NCBI GenBank assembly: GCA_964348755.1
Contig: CAYGDW010000002.1
Coordinates: 44,363 to 108,362 of the forward strand
DNA length: 64,000 nucleotides
Reading direction: 5' to 3'
From: UBA7960 sp964348755
GTDB taxonomy: Bacteria; Bacteroidota; Bacteroidia; Bacteroidales; UBA7960
This document shows, piece after piece, positions 42,341 through 51,805 of this stretch. The notes under the pieces are model-generated. The model worked only from the letters and a program-made list of their open reading frames with translations, was not told where the DNA came from and searched no databases. The translations under genes were made by a program, and so were the position numbers. Each line of letters starts with the position of its first letter. The first letter of the stretch is position 1.

Positions 42341-44959
42341 ATGAACTCCAATAAGATTCGTGAGGAATTTCTTCGTTTTTTTGCTTCAAAACAACACCTA
42401 GTCGTTAATTCGGCTCCAATGGTCGTAAAAAATGACCCTACCCTCATGTTTACCAATGCCGGTATGAACCAATTCAAGGATATATTTCTTGGAAACATTC
42501 CGGCCACACACAGCCGCATTGCCAACACCCAAAAATGCCTTCGGGTTTCGGGCAAGCACAACGATTTGGAAGAGGTAGGCCATGACACTTACCACCATAC
42601 TATGTTCGAAATGCTTGGCAACTGGAGTTTTGGCAATTATTTCAAAAAGGAAGCCATTGAATGGGCCTGGGAGTTGCTTACCGGGGTTTACGGGCTGCAA
42701 AAAGATCGCTTGTACGTTACCGTTTTTGGCGGCGACAATGCTGATGGATTAGAACCTGATAATGAGGCGCTTGAATTTTGGAAAGAATACATAGACCAGG
42801 ATCGTATTCTTTACGGTTCAAAAAAAGATAATTTTTGGGAAATGGGCGATAGTGGGCCCTGTGGACCTTGTTCCGAAATTCATATTGACCTTCGCACCGA
42901 TGCTGAACGATGGATTGAAGATGGCAAAGCCCTTGTTAATAATAATCACCCTCAGGTAGTCGAAATATGGAACCTGGTTTTTATACAGTTTAACCGAATG
43001 AGCAATGGGCAACTCAAACCACTTCCGGCCAAACACGTGGATACCGGCATGGGCTTTGAGCGACTTTGTATGGCCTTGCAGGGGAAAAAGTCGAATTACG
43101 ATACCGATGTGTTTCAGCCTTACATTCAGAAACTTTCTGAAATGGCCGGCATTGCTTATGGAAGCGCAAAAATGGCAGATGTGGCCATGCGTGTGGTATC
43201 TGATCACTTAAGGGCTGTTGCCTTTGCTATTGCCGATGGAGAGCTGCCATCGAACAACAAGGCTGGCTACGTTATACGCCGTATTTTGCGCAGGGCAATA
43301 CGCTACGGTTATACATTTCTCAACTTCCGCGAGCCATTTGTGCATAAGCTTGTGCCTGTTATGGTTGAAAATATGGGCAAAGCGTTTCCTGAACTGCCAG
43401 CTCAACAAGACCTTATCCGGCGGGTTATTGCCGAGGAAGAGAGTTCCTTTTTGCGGACACTTTCATTAGGGATTCACAAGTTTGAGCAATACCTTGCTGC
43501 GCATCCGCAAAAAATGATAATTGATGGGCATTTTGCTTTTGAATTGTTCGACACTTACGGTTTTCCGATAGACCTGACTTGCCTTATGGCCCGCGAGCAA
43601 AACTGGGATGTAGATATGGAAGGCTTTGCCCAGGGCATGGAGGCCCAAAAAACCAGAAGCCGGGCTGCTGCCGCTACCGAAACCACCGACTGGGTTGAGC
43701 TTACCCCGGGTTCTTCCGAAACCCGTTTTTTGGGCTACGATAAACTTGAAGCCAATGTTGAACTTGTAAAATACCGGAAGGTTAGCAGCAAGGGTAAAAC
43801 TTATTATCAGCTTGTTTTGGATTCAACCCCTTTTTATGCCGAGTCGGGCGGTCAGGTTGGCGATCGTGGTGTGCTTGAATCGGGTGAGATTGAGATACAA
43901 ATTATTGACACGCAGAAAGAAAACAATCTGGTGGTTCATATTGCTGAAAAAATTCCGCATCCAATGCCCTTGCAGTTCGTTGCCCGCGTTGATGCCAAAA
44001 AACGCATGCTAACAGCCAATAACCACACTGCAACCCACCTGCTGCATGCCGCTTTGCGCCAGGTACTGGGCAATCATGTGCAACAAAAAGGTTCGCTGGT
44101 AAATGAAGAGCGCCTGCGGTTTGACTTTTCGCACTTTGCCCGCCTTACACCCGAAGAAATTGAAAGGATAGAGCGAATTGTTAATGCCAGAATACGCGAA
44201 AATATTGAACAGGAAGAGCATCGCGAACTTGAAATGGAAAAGGCACAGGGTATGGGTGCCGTTGCCCTGTTTGGCGAAAAGTATTGCGACAAAGTCAGGG
44301 TGATTGCTTTTGACAACCAATTCTCTACCGAACTTTGTGGCGGCACACACGTACATTCAACCGGCCAGATCGGGCTGTTTCGCATAGTGTCAGAAGGCGC
44401 AATTGCCGCTGGCATCAGAAGGGTAGAAGCCTTAACCGGGCTGGATGCCGAGAACTGGGTAAACCAGAAAATAAATGAACTCGCATTGGTTAAAGCCCTG
44501 CTTAAAAGCCCCAGAGATACCAAACAGGCAATAGAAAATTTGCTTGAACAGAACGAAGCTCTGCGCAAAAAAATCGACCTCGTTCAAAAAGAACAGGCTG
44601 GCAAAATGGTTGATGAATTGGTTTCAACCATTGAAATTTTTGGAAATGTGAACTTTATTGGCCGTGTGCTCGAAATGGACGCCAAAATGGCCAAAGACCT
44701 AGCCTATGCTGTAAAGGACAAAGTGAACAATCTATTGATGGTGCTTGGTCATGTTTCTGAAGGCAAACCTGGTCTGGTGGTTATGATTTCTGAAAACCTG
44801 GGCAAGGAGCTAGGGCTCGATGCGGCAAACCTGGTTCGAACCCTTTCCGCACATATTAAGGGAGGTGGAGGTGGCCAGCCGTTTTTTGCCACCGCTGGCG
44901 GAAAAGATATCAAAGGGCTTGATAAAGCCATTTCTGAAGCCAGGAAGATGCTGGTATAA
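42341..44959 (+). CDS. alaS: Alanyl-tRNA synthetase
   Basis: This 872-residue class II synthetase has the aminoacylation core (MNSNKIREEFLRFFASKQH, NDPTLMFTNAGMNQFKDIFL, HHTMFEMLGNWSFGNYFKKE) and the editing domain with the zinc motif HTATHLLHAALR and CGGTHVHSTGQIG. The C-terminal DHHA1 region ends in KGGGGGQPFFATAGG. The open frame extends to 42206 but the added 45 residues are not conserved, so I start at 42341. It converges on the AddB-like gene with 4 bases between stops. Confidence 0.97.
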   Translation: MNSNKIREEFLRFFASKQHLVVNSAPMVVKNDPTLMFTNAGMNQFKDIFLGNIPATHSRIANTQKCLRVSGKHNDLEEVGHDTYHHTMFEMLGNWSFGNYFKKEAIEWAWELLTGVYGLQKDRLYVTVFGGDNADGLEPDNEALEFWKEYIDQDRILYGSKKDNFWEMGDSGPCGPCSEIHIDLRTDAERWIEDGKALVNNNHPQVVEIWNLVFIQFNRMSNGQLKPLPAKHVDTGMGFERLCMALQGKKSNYDTDVFQPYIQKLSEMAGIAYGSAKMADVAMRVVSDHLRAVAFAIADGELPSNNKAGYVIRRILRRAIRYGYTFLNFREPFVHKLVPVMVENMGKAFPELPAQQDLIRRVIAEEESSFLRTLSLGIHKFEQYLAAHPQKMIIDGHFAFELFDTYGFPIDLTCLMAREQNWDVDMEGFAQGMEAQKTRSRAAAATETTDWVELTPGSSETRFLGYDKLEANVELVKYRKVSSKGKTYYQLVLDSTPFYAESGGQVGDRGVLESGEIEIQIIDTQKENNLVVHIAEKIPHPMPLQFVARVDAKKRMLTANNHTATHLLHAALRQVLGNHVQQKGSLVNEERLRFDFSHFARLTPEEIERIERIVNARIRENIEQEEHRELEMEKAQGMGAVALFGEKYCDKVRVIAFDNQFSTELCGGTHVHSTGQIGLFRIVSEGAIAAGIRRVEALTGLDAENWVNQKINELALVKALLKSPRDTKQAIENLLEQNEALRKKIDLVQKEQAGKMVDELVSTIEIFGNVNFIGRVLEMDAKMAKDLAYAVKDKVNNLLMVLGHVSEGKPGLVVMISENLGKELGLDAANLVRTLSAHIKGGGGGQPFFATAGGKDIKGLDKAISEARKMLV

Positions 44960-44963
44960 TTTT

Positions 44964-47858
44964 TCAATAATCCCTGTGGCTTTCAAAGCGCCCGCAAAGT
45001 GCCTGAAATGGGCAATATTTGCAGTTTTCCCGTTTCTCGGTTTGCGTAAAAGGATGACAAAAATCCATTATCCTGACCAAAAGCTTTTTCAGTTGTACCT
45101 CGAAAACCTGTTGGCTATCGGCCGTTACATTTGATGAGGGTTCTTTAACCGCCGATTTTAATAAACCTGCCTTCAGGTTACGCATTGAAAAAATGCCTGA
45201 TTCAACATCGTTTGCTGTTGGGTGTGCCTTCCGAAAAAGCCATGTATATGCCTGTAACTGAAAAGCCTTATCATATTTGGACTCCTCAGTTATCTTATCA
45301 AACTCGTCAACTTTAAGGTCTTCCAATTTAACCTTTCCGGTTTTGTAATCTATTACCCTGGTTATACTCCCTAATTTGTCAATCCGGTCGGCTTTCCCAG
45401 TAATCGTTACATTTATCTCATTTCCGTTTGCTTCAATAATAACATTTGCCGTAAGGGTTGCCTCCGTAGCAATCATTGTCAAAAACAGATTTAGACTTTG
45501 GTCTTTGACGATCAGATCAGATTCTGTTTTCAGAAAGTTTTCAATATAGCGTTTTGCCAGGCTAAACTGCAATAGGTTCTTTCCGTTGTTAATATCGCCA
45601 TCGGGGTAATGTGTTTTGAAACGGCTCATGGTTGCCTCATGAACCTGCTGATGCATAGTGCCGATATCTTCGGGTTTTAGCACTCGATGGATGAAAGGTT
45701 GGTAGAGGTCTTCGAGCACCCCGTGCACCACACTGCCAAGTGTGCTTGCTTCAATGGTTTCTTCAACCTCTTCGGCCTGGCGTAGCCGGGCCACTTTTTC
45801 AAGGTAAAATTTCAGAGGGCAACTGATAAAAGTGTTGAGCGAAGATGGCGAAAAACCAGATTTAGCCATTTGGAGCAGCCGCTCCTGAATCTCGGCTGTC
45901 TTTTCAATTGAAATGCCTGGCTTAGAGGTTTTTATGGCCGGTTGCATACTTACCAGCTCGTGGCCAAGGTTTATGGCAGGGTTAAAAGCCGCAAGTTCGT
46001 GCTGTATTTGGGTTATAAACCTGCTCACTTCGCCGCTTCCCATACCTCCTGATTCGGTGTTGTAAATTAGGTAAATGTTTTTGGCCCGCTGCAACAGTCT
46101 GTAAAAATGAAATGCAAATACTGCATCCTGGTCTGAGTGTAGTTGCAATCCAAACTTGCGTTTAATATCAAAAGGGATAAAAGAATTATTGTTTTTTGCC
46201 CTGGGTAGCACACCTTCGTTTGCCGAAATTAAAATTATGTTTTTAAAATCGAGGTTTCGGGTTTCCAGCACGCCCATAACCTGCAGTCCTTCGAGTGGTT
46301 CTCCAGAAAAAGCCAGGCGGGTTTCGGCCACACTTTGTTTAAAAATTTGCCATAGGGTGCTTATTTTGCTGATGGCCTTGTGGCTACCCATGAGCAATTC
46401 GAGGCGCGAAAAAATGCGGCCAATATAATAAAGCGACTCAAAATCTATAAAATATGGGCTTTGTTGCAACGAAATTTGATCTGCGGCTACTTTTTGCCTG
46501 AAGGCTTGGTCGAGACTGTCGCATAAATGCTTAAAAACCGGAATAATCTGATTAATTTGCCCCGACAGGTTATTACTAAGAAAATTAAACCTACTCGAAA
46601 AATCAGAATTTCCACTTGCAATAGATTCCAGGTCGTTGAAACAGTAAAAACTTTTGTTGGAGAGGCTAATGCTTTGTATTATCCTGTTTGCTGATTCTTC
46701 GCCCTGGTAAGTACCCAACAACCTGGAGGCACACGGGTTCGAAAAAAACCGTATAAGGTCTTTGTAGTAAAATGAAGGATTTTTTTGATCGTTAGTTTTT
46801 TTTAGGCGTTCGGCCGTGAGGTAAAGTTGCATTATGGCTTCGAAAAAACCATAAAGATTTGTTTTGGCCAGCGGATAACCCATAGTTACATTTACAGAGT
46901 TTGCGGCTTCTGGAAGCGCATTTAGTACCGGAACCAAAAGGTTTTCGTTGGCCAGCACCACTGCAGTTTGTTCATCCAGGCTTAGTTCCCCATTATTATC
47001 AAGTATATTGCCGGCCAGTTGAGCCTGTGGCAGGTTTCGGGCAATACCCATCACTTTTATTGTTTTAGAACTGGCAAACAGCGATGGCCTAACCTCTGTT
47101 TTTTTTATCCATTTTGCCCGATATTTTCGTATAAAAAGGCCTGCTTCATGTTCGGGATTGTTTTCGTAGTAGGGGTCTGAATCGCAAATATACTCTGCAA
47201 TACCAGCATTTATCAAGCAACTTACAATGCTTTCTTCGGCCTGGTTTAGGGCGTTGAAGCCTGCAAAAATCACTTTCTCCCATTCAGGAGTGAGGGGGTC
47301 GCTTTTGAGTTTATCGGCTGCCTTGCGATACGACATACCCTGGTAAGCCAGGTTTTTGCCTTCGAGATACTGTTTAAGGGCGTTATGCCAGGTTGCAAAT
47401 TTTTTGAAAAAATCGAGGTAGTTTTGTTGAAACGCCGTAGGCTGTATATCCTCCGGATTCCATGTTTCAATACGTTTTGCATCATGTAGATAGGCAAAAA
47501 GGGCTGAAGGGTTTTCGAGGGCCGAATCAATTTCGTCGAAATCGCGCAAAAGCACGCTCCCCCATTGCAAGAACTCATCAATGCTATCGGCTTTTCCCTT
47601 TTCTAAATTGCTGTAAACCTCATAAAACTGAAAAAGCAGGCTAAGGTTATCGGCAACTTTGCAGCCGCTAATCCGGTTTGCAAAATCTTCGATGCTAAGA
47701 AAGGAAGGTGCCCAGCAGGTTTCTTTTACTTTTAATGAAAAATGTTTTCGTAAAAAAAGACCCGCACGCCGGTTAGGGGTTACAATACAAATATTGCCAA
47801 TATTATTCGCATATTTTTCGAGAACATAGGCTGCTACTTCATCAAGAAAACTATTCAT
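44964..47858 (-). CDS. PD-(D/E)XK nuclease, AddB-like
   Basis: This 964-residue protein resembles the AddB subunit of the AddAB helicase-nuclease that processes double-strand breaks. The N terminus carries CIVTPNRRAGLFLRKHF in place of a typical Walker A. The C-terminal PD-(D/E)XK nuclease has GKADRIDKL and VIDYKTGKVK. Cysteines FISCPLKFYL plus CKYCPFQALC are arranged like the AddB iron-sulfur site. No AddA helicase gene is adjacent; the neighbours are alaS and a nucleotidyltransferase, so the partner must be encoded elsewhere. Confidence 0.87.
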   Translation of the reverse strand: MNSFLDEVAAYVLEKYANNIGNICIVTPNRRAGLFLRKHFSLKVKETCWAPSFLSIEDFANRISGCKVADNLSLLFQFYEVYSNLEKGKADSIDEFLQWGSVLLRDFDEIDSALENPSALFAYLHDAKRIETWNPEDIQPTAFQQNYLDFFKKFATWHNALKQYLEGKNLAYQGMSYRKAADKLKSDPLTPEWEKVIFAGFNALNQAEESIVSCLINAGIAEYICDSDPYYENNPEHEAGLFIRKYRAKWIKKTEVRPSLFASSKTIKVMGIARNLPQAQLAGNILDNNGELSLDEQTAVVLANENLLVPVLNALPEAANSVNVTMGYPLAKTNLYGFFEAIMQLYLTAERLKKTNDQKNPSFYYKDLIRFFSNPCASRLLGTYQGEESANRIIQSISLSNKSFYCFNDLESIASGNSDFSSRFNFLSNNLSGQINQIIPVFKHLCDSLDQAFRQKVAADQISLQQSPYFIDFESLYYIGRIFSRLELLMGSHKAISKISTLWQIFKQSVAETRLAFSGEPLEGLQVMGVLETRNLDFKNIILISANEGVLPRAKNNNSFIPFDIKRKFGLQLHSDQDAVFAFHFYRLLQRAKNIYLIYNTESGGMGSGEVSRFITQIQHELAAFNPAINLGHELVSMQPAIKTSKPGISIEKTAEIQERLLQMAKSGFSPSSLNTFISCPLKFYLEKVARLRQAEEVEETIEASTLGSVVHGVLEDLYQPFIHRVLKPEDIGTMHQQVHEATMSRFKTHYPDGDINNGKNLLQFSLAKRYIENFLKTESDLIVKDQSLNLFLTMIATEATLTANVIIEANGNEINVTITGKADRIDKLGSITRVIDYKTGKVKLEDLKVDEFDKITEESKYDKAFQLQAYTWLFRKAHPTANDVESGIFSMRNLKAGLLKSAVKEPSSNVTADSQQVFEVQLKKLLVRIMDFCHPFTQTEKRENCKYCPFQALCGRFESHRDY

Positions 47859-47937
47859 TGGATATAAAAGTTTGATTCGGAAAATTACACAGTTTTCCTA
47901 AACCTTTTCAAAAATCCAGAAAAACCTTGCGGGTTTA

Positions 47938-48675
47938 TCAAAATATTTCGGGGTGTTTGAGAATTAGTTTACGGGCGGTTTCCAACTTTTCGGGTGTGCC
48001 AATATCGGCCCAGTTTTCGGCACTGTGTTCAAAAGAAATTACTTTGTGGTTTTTTGCCAGCCTTAAATACAAATTATTGATACCGAAAACTCCCCTTTCG
48101 GTTATTAGGTTGAGCAATTGTTGATCGATAACATGAATTCCACTAAAGGCCATTTTTTGAAGTGGCTGGCTTATGGATGACCTGCAAAAAATTTTTTGTC
48201 CGGTTTGCGAGTTCTCCCAGCCGGCAAGTTGCCCTTTATCGAACAAAAAGTAACGACTTGTCGTTCGGCGGGTTACTGCCAGCGTTGCAAGGGCTTTTGT
48301 TTCGAGGTGGTGTTTTACCATGGCCCCAAGGTCAATGTCCGACAAAACATCAACATTATGCAGTATTACCGGTTCGGGTCCTTCCAGCATTTTTTTGGCT
48401 TTTAGCAGCCCGCCACCGGTGTCGAGCAACAGGTCCGATTCGTCGGAAACAATTAATTCAACCCCAGGAAAATTTAAGTCTGAAATGAATTTTTTTAGTA
48501 TTTCGTTATGGTGATGCACATTAACCACAATAGTTGATACCCCAAACCTGATGAGTTTTTGGGCTACCAGCTCGAGCATTGTTTTTGGGCCGGGTTTTAC
48601 AAGCGCCTTGGGCGTATGGTGGCTGATGGGTTGCAGTCGCTTGCCAATACCCGCGGCAAAAATCATGGCTTTCAT
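47938..48675 (-). CDS. Sugar-1-phosphate nucleotidyltransferase, MurU-like
   Basis: The 245-residue protein has the N-terminal nucleotide-binding signature MIFAAGIGKRLQPISHHTPK and a metal-binding Asp in LHNVDVLSD. Single-domain enzymes of this type include MurU, which makes UDP-MurNAc from MurNAc-1-phosphate in cell-wall recycling. The gene two places upstream encodes an AmgK-like kinase, the partner of MurU, which supports this role. It lies 27 bases after the small CxxC gene, so the three genes are probably one operon. Confidence 0.87.
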   Translation of the reverse strand: MKAMIFAAGIGKRLQPISHHTPKALVKPGPKTMLELVAQKLIRFGVSTIVVNVHHHNEILKKFISDLNFPGVELIVSDESDLLLDTGGGLLKAKKMLEGPEPVILHNVDVLSDIDLGAMVKHHLETKALATLAVTRRTTSRYFLFDKGQLAGWENSQTGQKIFCRSSISQPLQKMAFSGIHVIDQQLLNLITERGVFGINNLYLRLAKNHKVISFEHSAENWADIGTPEKLETARKLILKHPEIF

Positions 48676-48702
48676 GCTGAAAAAATTAAGGCATTCAAAA
48701 TT

Positions 48703-48825
48703 TTACAATTCCTTTGGCTTGCAAAGGTGCTTTTCTTTAGCTGCAGCAAGGCCGCACTTTTTACAAACAAACTTTTCTTTTTTGGGTTTGTCTATTTTGT
48801 CTTTGCAGCGTTTTTTTTCGCTCAT
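48703..48825 (-). CDS. Small CxxC protein, 40 residues (zinc-ribbon-like)
   Basis: This 40-residue frame is too short for common ORF cut-offs. It reads MSEKKRCKDKIDKPKKEKFV and continues with CKKCG, a short AAAKEKHLC segment and CKPKEL-like end residues. The putative metal ligands are C7, C21, C24, H33 and C35. It is Lys-rich. It begins 4 bases after the stop of the kinase-RapZ fusion and ends 27 bases before the MurU-like start, so operon placement supports it being real. I recall similar tiny proteins in Bacteroidota. The function is unknown. Confidence 0.7.
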   Translation of the reverse strand: MSEKKRCKDKIDKPKKEKFVCKKCGLAAAKEKHLCKPKEL

Positions 48826-48829
48826 ACTG

Positions 48830-50269
48830 TTATTTTTTTGGCCAGTTGTGTTCTTCTCGGTGTTTCAGGTCAATTTTTACGGTAAATTTTTGGGCCAGGT
48901 GCCTGGCAAGTTTTTCGGCCATAAAAACCGACCGGTGTTGCCCGCCTGTGCATCCAAAGCTGATCATCAGGTTTGTAAATCCCCTTTCAAGGTAGTTTAT
49001 TACCGAATTTTCGGCAAGTTTCCATGCATTTTCAACAAATCCTGCCACGTTTTCTTCCTTTTCAAGGTACCTGATAACCTGCTCGTCCTTACCGGTCAGG
49101 TTTTTGTTTTCATTATATCTTCCGGGGTTTGGCAATGCCCGGCAATCGAACACAAAGCCTCCTCCATGACCCCACTCGTCGGGTGGGATGCCATTTTTGT
49201 AAGAGAAGCTGCGTATGTGCACTTTCAGACCGGATTCGGGAGCAGGCAAAATGTCTGAAGGAGCCGTGGATGCAATCTTATCTACCAAACTACTCAAATG
49301 AGGTGTAATGGTTGGCAACAAGTTGTTTTGGGCCAGCCATCGAAGGTTTCGCAGGGCATAGGGTACGCTTTGCAGAAAAAGGGCTTTTTTTTCGACCCCG
49401 CCCCTGAAACCGTATGATCCCAGGGCCTGCAATATTCGCATTACTACAAAGTCGTAAAAATATCCGCGGAAGCGGTCCTCATCTACCTCGGTCCACTTTT
49501 TCAGGCTTTCAATATAGTAATCAAGCAGTTCAACCCGTTGCTCGAAAGGAATATTTGCCTTGGCATCAAACAGCAACGAGGCCACATCGTATTGCAGGGC
49601 ACCGCGCCGGCCACCCTGGTAATCAATAAAAACCGGCTCATTGTTTACAACCATTATGTTTCTCGACTGAAAGTCGCGATAAAGAAAATAACCCGAAGGC
49701 GCTTTGAGCAGGTGGGCTGCAAAATGTTCAAAATCATCTTCGAGCTTTTGTTCATCGAAGCCAATGCCCGAAATTTTCAGGAAGTAATATTTAAAATAGT
49801 TCAGGTCCCACATCATTGAGTGGCGGTCGAAAGCGTGCCTCGGGTAACAAATACTAAAGTCGAGGCCTTTGGTTGCTTTTACCTGAAATGCCGGAAGCCA
49901 GTCTAATGCCTTTTTATACAACGCCATTGTGGTGGGGTTGAATTTTTTTACTGCCGGGTCGTGTGGCAAAAGCGAAAAAAGGGTAGTATCGCCCAGGTCG
50001 GAAAGCAGGTAGCAATGGCCTTCGGGCTCGCGCGCGAGCACTTCGGGCACGGGCAGGCTGTGGTTGGCAAAATGTTGCGAAAGGGTCAGAAAAGCCAAGT
50101 TTTCGCGGGTGTCGGGATTAAAGGCGCCAATGCAGGTTTCATTGCCGAAGAATATCCTGAAATAACGCCTGTTTGAGCCCGAAGGGGGAAGGGGCATTAT
50201 ATGGTCTGGCTTTTGTTGCTGCCACGATTCAAACAATTCTGAAACCGCCTGTTCAATATTCCACTGCAT
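48830..50269 (-). CDS. AmgK-like sugar kinase fused to a RapZ C-terminal domain
   Basis: This is a 479-residue two-domain protein. Residues about 1-330 are an aminoglycoside-phosphotransferase fold kinase resembling AmgK, with the catalytic loop LYRDFQSRNIM (D199, N204) and the metal Asp D216 in FIDYQGG. Residues about 348-475 match the C-terminal domain of RapZ/YvcJ (FDCRALPNPG at 374-383, GCTGGQHRSV at 439-448). It lacks the RapZ N-terminal Walker domain. With the MurU-like gene nearby, phosphorylation of MurNAc or GlcNAc during cell-wall recycling is likely. The RapZ part may sense amino-sugar phosphate. Confidence 0.88.
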   Translation of the reverse strand: MQWNIEQAVSELFESWQQQKPDHIMPLPPSGSNRRYFRIFFGNETCIGAFNPDTRENLAFLTLSQHFANHSLPVPEVLAREPEGHCYLLSDLGDTTLFSLLPHDPAVKKFNPTTMALYKKALDWLPAFQVKATKGLDFSICYPRHAFDRHSMMWDLNYFKYYFLKISGIGFDEQKLEDDFEHFAAHLLKAPSGYFLYRDFQSRNIMVVNNEPVFIDYQGGRRGALQYDVASLLFDAKANIPFEQRVELLDYYIESLKKWTEVDEDRFRGYFYDFVVMRILQALGSYGFRGGVEKKALFLQSVPYALRNLRWLAQNNLLPTITPHLSSLVDKIASTAPSDILPAPESGLKVHIRSFSYKNGIPPDEWGHGGGFVFDCRALPNPGRYNENKNLTGKDEQVIRYLEKEENVAGFVENAWKLAENSVINYLERGFTNLMISFGCTGGQHRSVFMAEKLARHLAQKFTVKIDLKHREEHNWPKK

Positions 50270-50373
50270 GCATAAATAATTTAGACCTCAAAAATACATC
50301 TTTTTGAGCAGGCTAAAAAGGTCATTATTTATGGCTTTGTGCTGTTGCTTGCCTTATCTTGCGGTAAAAAGGC

Positions 50374-50381
50374 TAAATTTG
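50374..50381 (+). promoter_or_regulatory. Possible -7 element of the ferritin-like gene
   Basis: TAAATTTG matches TAnnTTTG, with TTG at 50349-50351 about 22 bases upstream. The ATG is 42 bases downstream. The divergent kinase-RapZ gene lies on the other side. Confidence 0.35.
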
Positions 50382-50422
50382 TTGCAAAACAATTCAAATA
50401 AAAATCAAATAATTATTCTGTT

Positions 50423-50929
50423 ATGAAAAGCAACCAGGTTACCGATATTCTGAAACAGGCCATTATTATGGAAACCCGCGGCAAGGCACTTTATGCCAAG
50501 GTTGCCGAACAAACCCAAAGCGATGATGTGAGAAAAATTTTCGAAATCATGGCAAATGAAGAACAAATTCACATTGAGCTTCTTTCACAACAATTTGTTC
50601 ATTATCAGAAAACCGGCCAGTTTATTAAACCCAGCCTCGATATGGCAACAGGCAATGATGCCATTGCAAATTTGATTCTTACCGAAAAGGTTAAAAAGGA
50701 TATTTCGGGTGCAGGTTTTGAAGCAGCAGCTATTTCGGCCGCCATCGACATGGAATCGAAATCTATAGAGGTATATGCTGCACGTGCAAATGAAGCCACC
50801 GATACCATTGAAAAGGAACTTTACGATTGGCTTGCCAATTGGGAAAAAGGGCACCACAAAATGCTTATTGACCTGAACCGGGAGCTAACCGAAAAGGTTT
50901 GGTACGATAATAATTTTTGGCCGTTTTAG
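50423..50929 (+). CDS. Ferritin-like/rubrerythrin-family diiron protein
   Basis: This 168-residue four-helix-bundle protein has two diiron half-sites: a Glu in MAQ-type helix 1 (IIMETRGKALYAKVAEQ) with ANEEQIHIELL, and FEAAAISAAIDMESKSIEVY with WEKGHHKML. It is the rubrerythrin-like ferritin form without a C-terminal rubredoxin domain. It probably helps handle peroxide or iron in an anaerobe. It is transcribed alone and followed by a strong terminator. Confidence 0.9.
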   Translation: MKSNQVTDILKQAIIMETRGKALYAKVAEQTQSDDVRKIFEIMANEEQIHIELLSQQFVHYQKTGQFIKPSLDMATGNDAIANLILTEKVKKDISGAGFEAAAISAAIDMESKSIEVYAARANEATDTIEKELYDWLANWEKGHHKMLIDLNRELTEKVWYDNNFWPF

Positions 50930-50951
50930 TAGGTTAGCCATCCCTAATCGG

Positions 50952-50993
50952 CCACAACACCCTTTGTGATTTGGGTGTTGTGGTTTCTTTTTT
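50952..50993 (+). terminator. Rho-independent terminator after the ferritin-like gene
   Basis: CCACAACACCC (50952-50962) pairs with GGGTGTTGTGG (50973-50983) over 11 perfect pairs with a 10-base loop, followed by TTTCTTTTTT. Confidence 0.9.
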
Positions 50994-51073
50994 CAAAGCA
51001 TTGAAAAACTTTTCTGTAATTTTGAGAAAATAATCAGCACTTTTTCATTTTTTCTACTTTCGTAAAAAAAATT

Positions 51074-51781
51074 ATGCGTATTGATATTGAGCAATTTGCG
51101 GGTCGTATTCTTTTGGAGGATAACCACTTGCTGGTGGTTAACAAATTGCCATCCGAATTAGTTCAGGGCGACAAAACCGGTGACAAGCCACTTGTTGAAT
51201 CCTTGAAGCAATACCTTGGCCACAAATACCAAAAGCCGGGCGAGGTGTTTTTGGGGGTTGTTCACCGCATTGACCGGCCTACCAGCGGGTTGGTAATTTT
51301 TGCCCGCACCTCTAAGGCCCTTACAAGGCTTAATGAAATGCTTCAGAACCGCGAGATTTCGAAAAAATACTGGGCTGTAGTAAAAAATAAACCGCCTGAA
51401 CCGGAAGGCAGGCTCGAACATTATTTAAGAAAAAACGAAAAGCAAAACAAGTCTTACATTGTTGACAGCAGTGCCCCAGGCGCCAAAAGGGCTGAGTTGC
51501 ATTATAAAGCATTGGGTATTGCCGACAATTACTCCCTGCTGGAAGTGGAGCTTTTTACCGGCCGTCATCATCAGATCCGTGTTCAGCTTTCAGCCCTTGG
51601 TTGCCCCATCAAAGGCGATTTGAAATATGGATTCGACCGCAGCAACCCCGATGGCAGCATACACCTCCATGCCCGCGAAGTAAGCTTTGCTCATCCTGTA
51701 AAAAAAGAATTAATCAGGCTGTTGGCCCCGGTGCCCAACGAAAAACTGTGGAGGTTTTTCGAATCTCAAATTAATGGTTAG
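51074..51781 (+). CDS. RluA-family pseudouridine synthase
   Basis: This 235-residue enzyme converts uridine to pseudouridine in rRNA or tRNA. The catalytic motif is VHRIDRPTSGLVIFART with the Asp nucleophile, followed by REISKKYWAVV and GRHHQIRVQLSALGCPIKGD. It lacks an N-terminal S4 domain, as in single-domain RluA/RluC relatives. The exact target base cannot be predicted. TACTTTCG at 51055-51062 may be its -7 promoter element. Confidence 0.93.
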   Translation: MRIDIEQFAGRILLEDNHLLVVNKLPSELVQGDKTGDKPLVESLKQYLGHKYQKPGEVFLGVVHRIDRPTSGLVIFARTSKALTRLNEMLQNREISKKYWAVVKNKPPEPEGRLEHYLRKNEKQNKSYIVDSSAPGAKRAELHYKALGIADNYSLLEVELFTGRHHQIRVQLSALGCPIKGDLKYGFDRSNPDGSIHLHAREVSFAHPVKKELIRLLAPVPNEKLWRFFESQING

Positions 51782-51805
51782 GTCTGGCCTTTGCCTTTAG
51801 CCAAA

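Noticed and set aside
48551..49258. 235-codon plus-strand frame
   Set aside because: It lies opposite the small CxxC gene and the 3' end of the kinase-RapZ gene; its sequence is Phe-rich noise with no domain.
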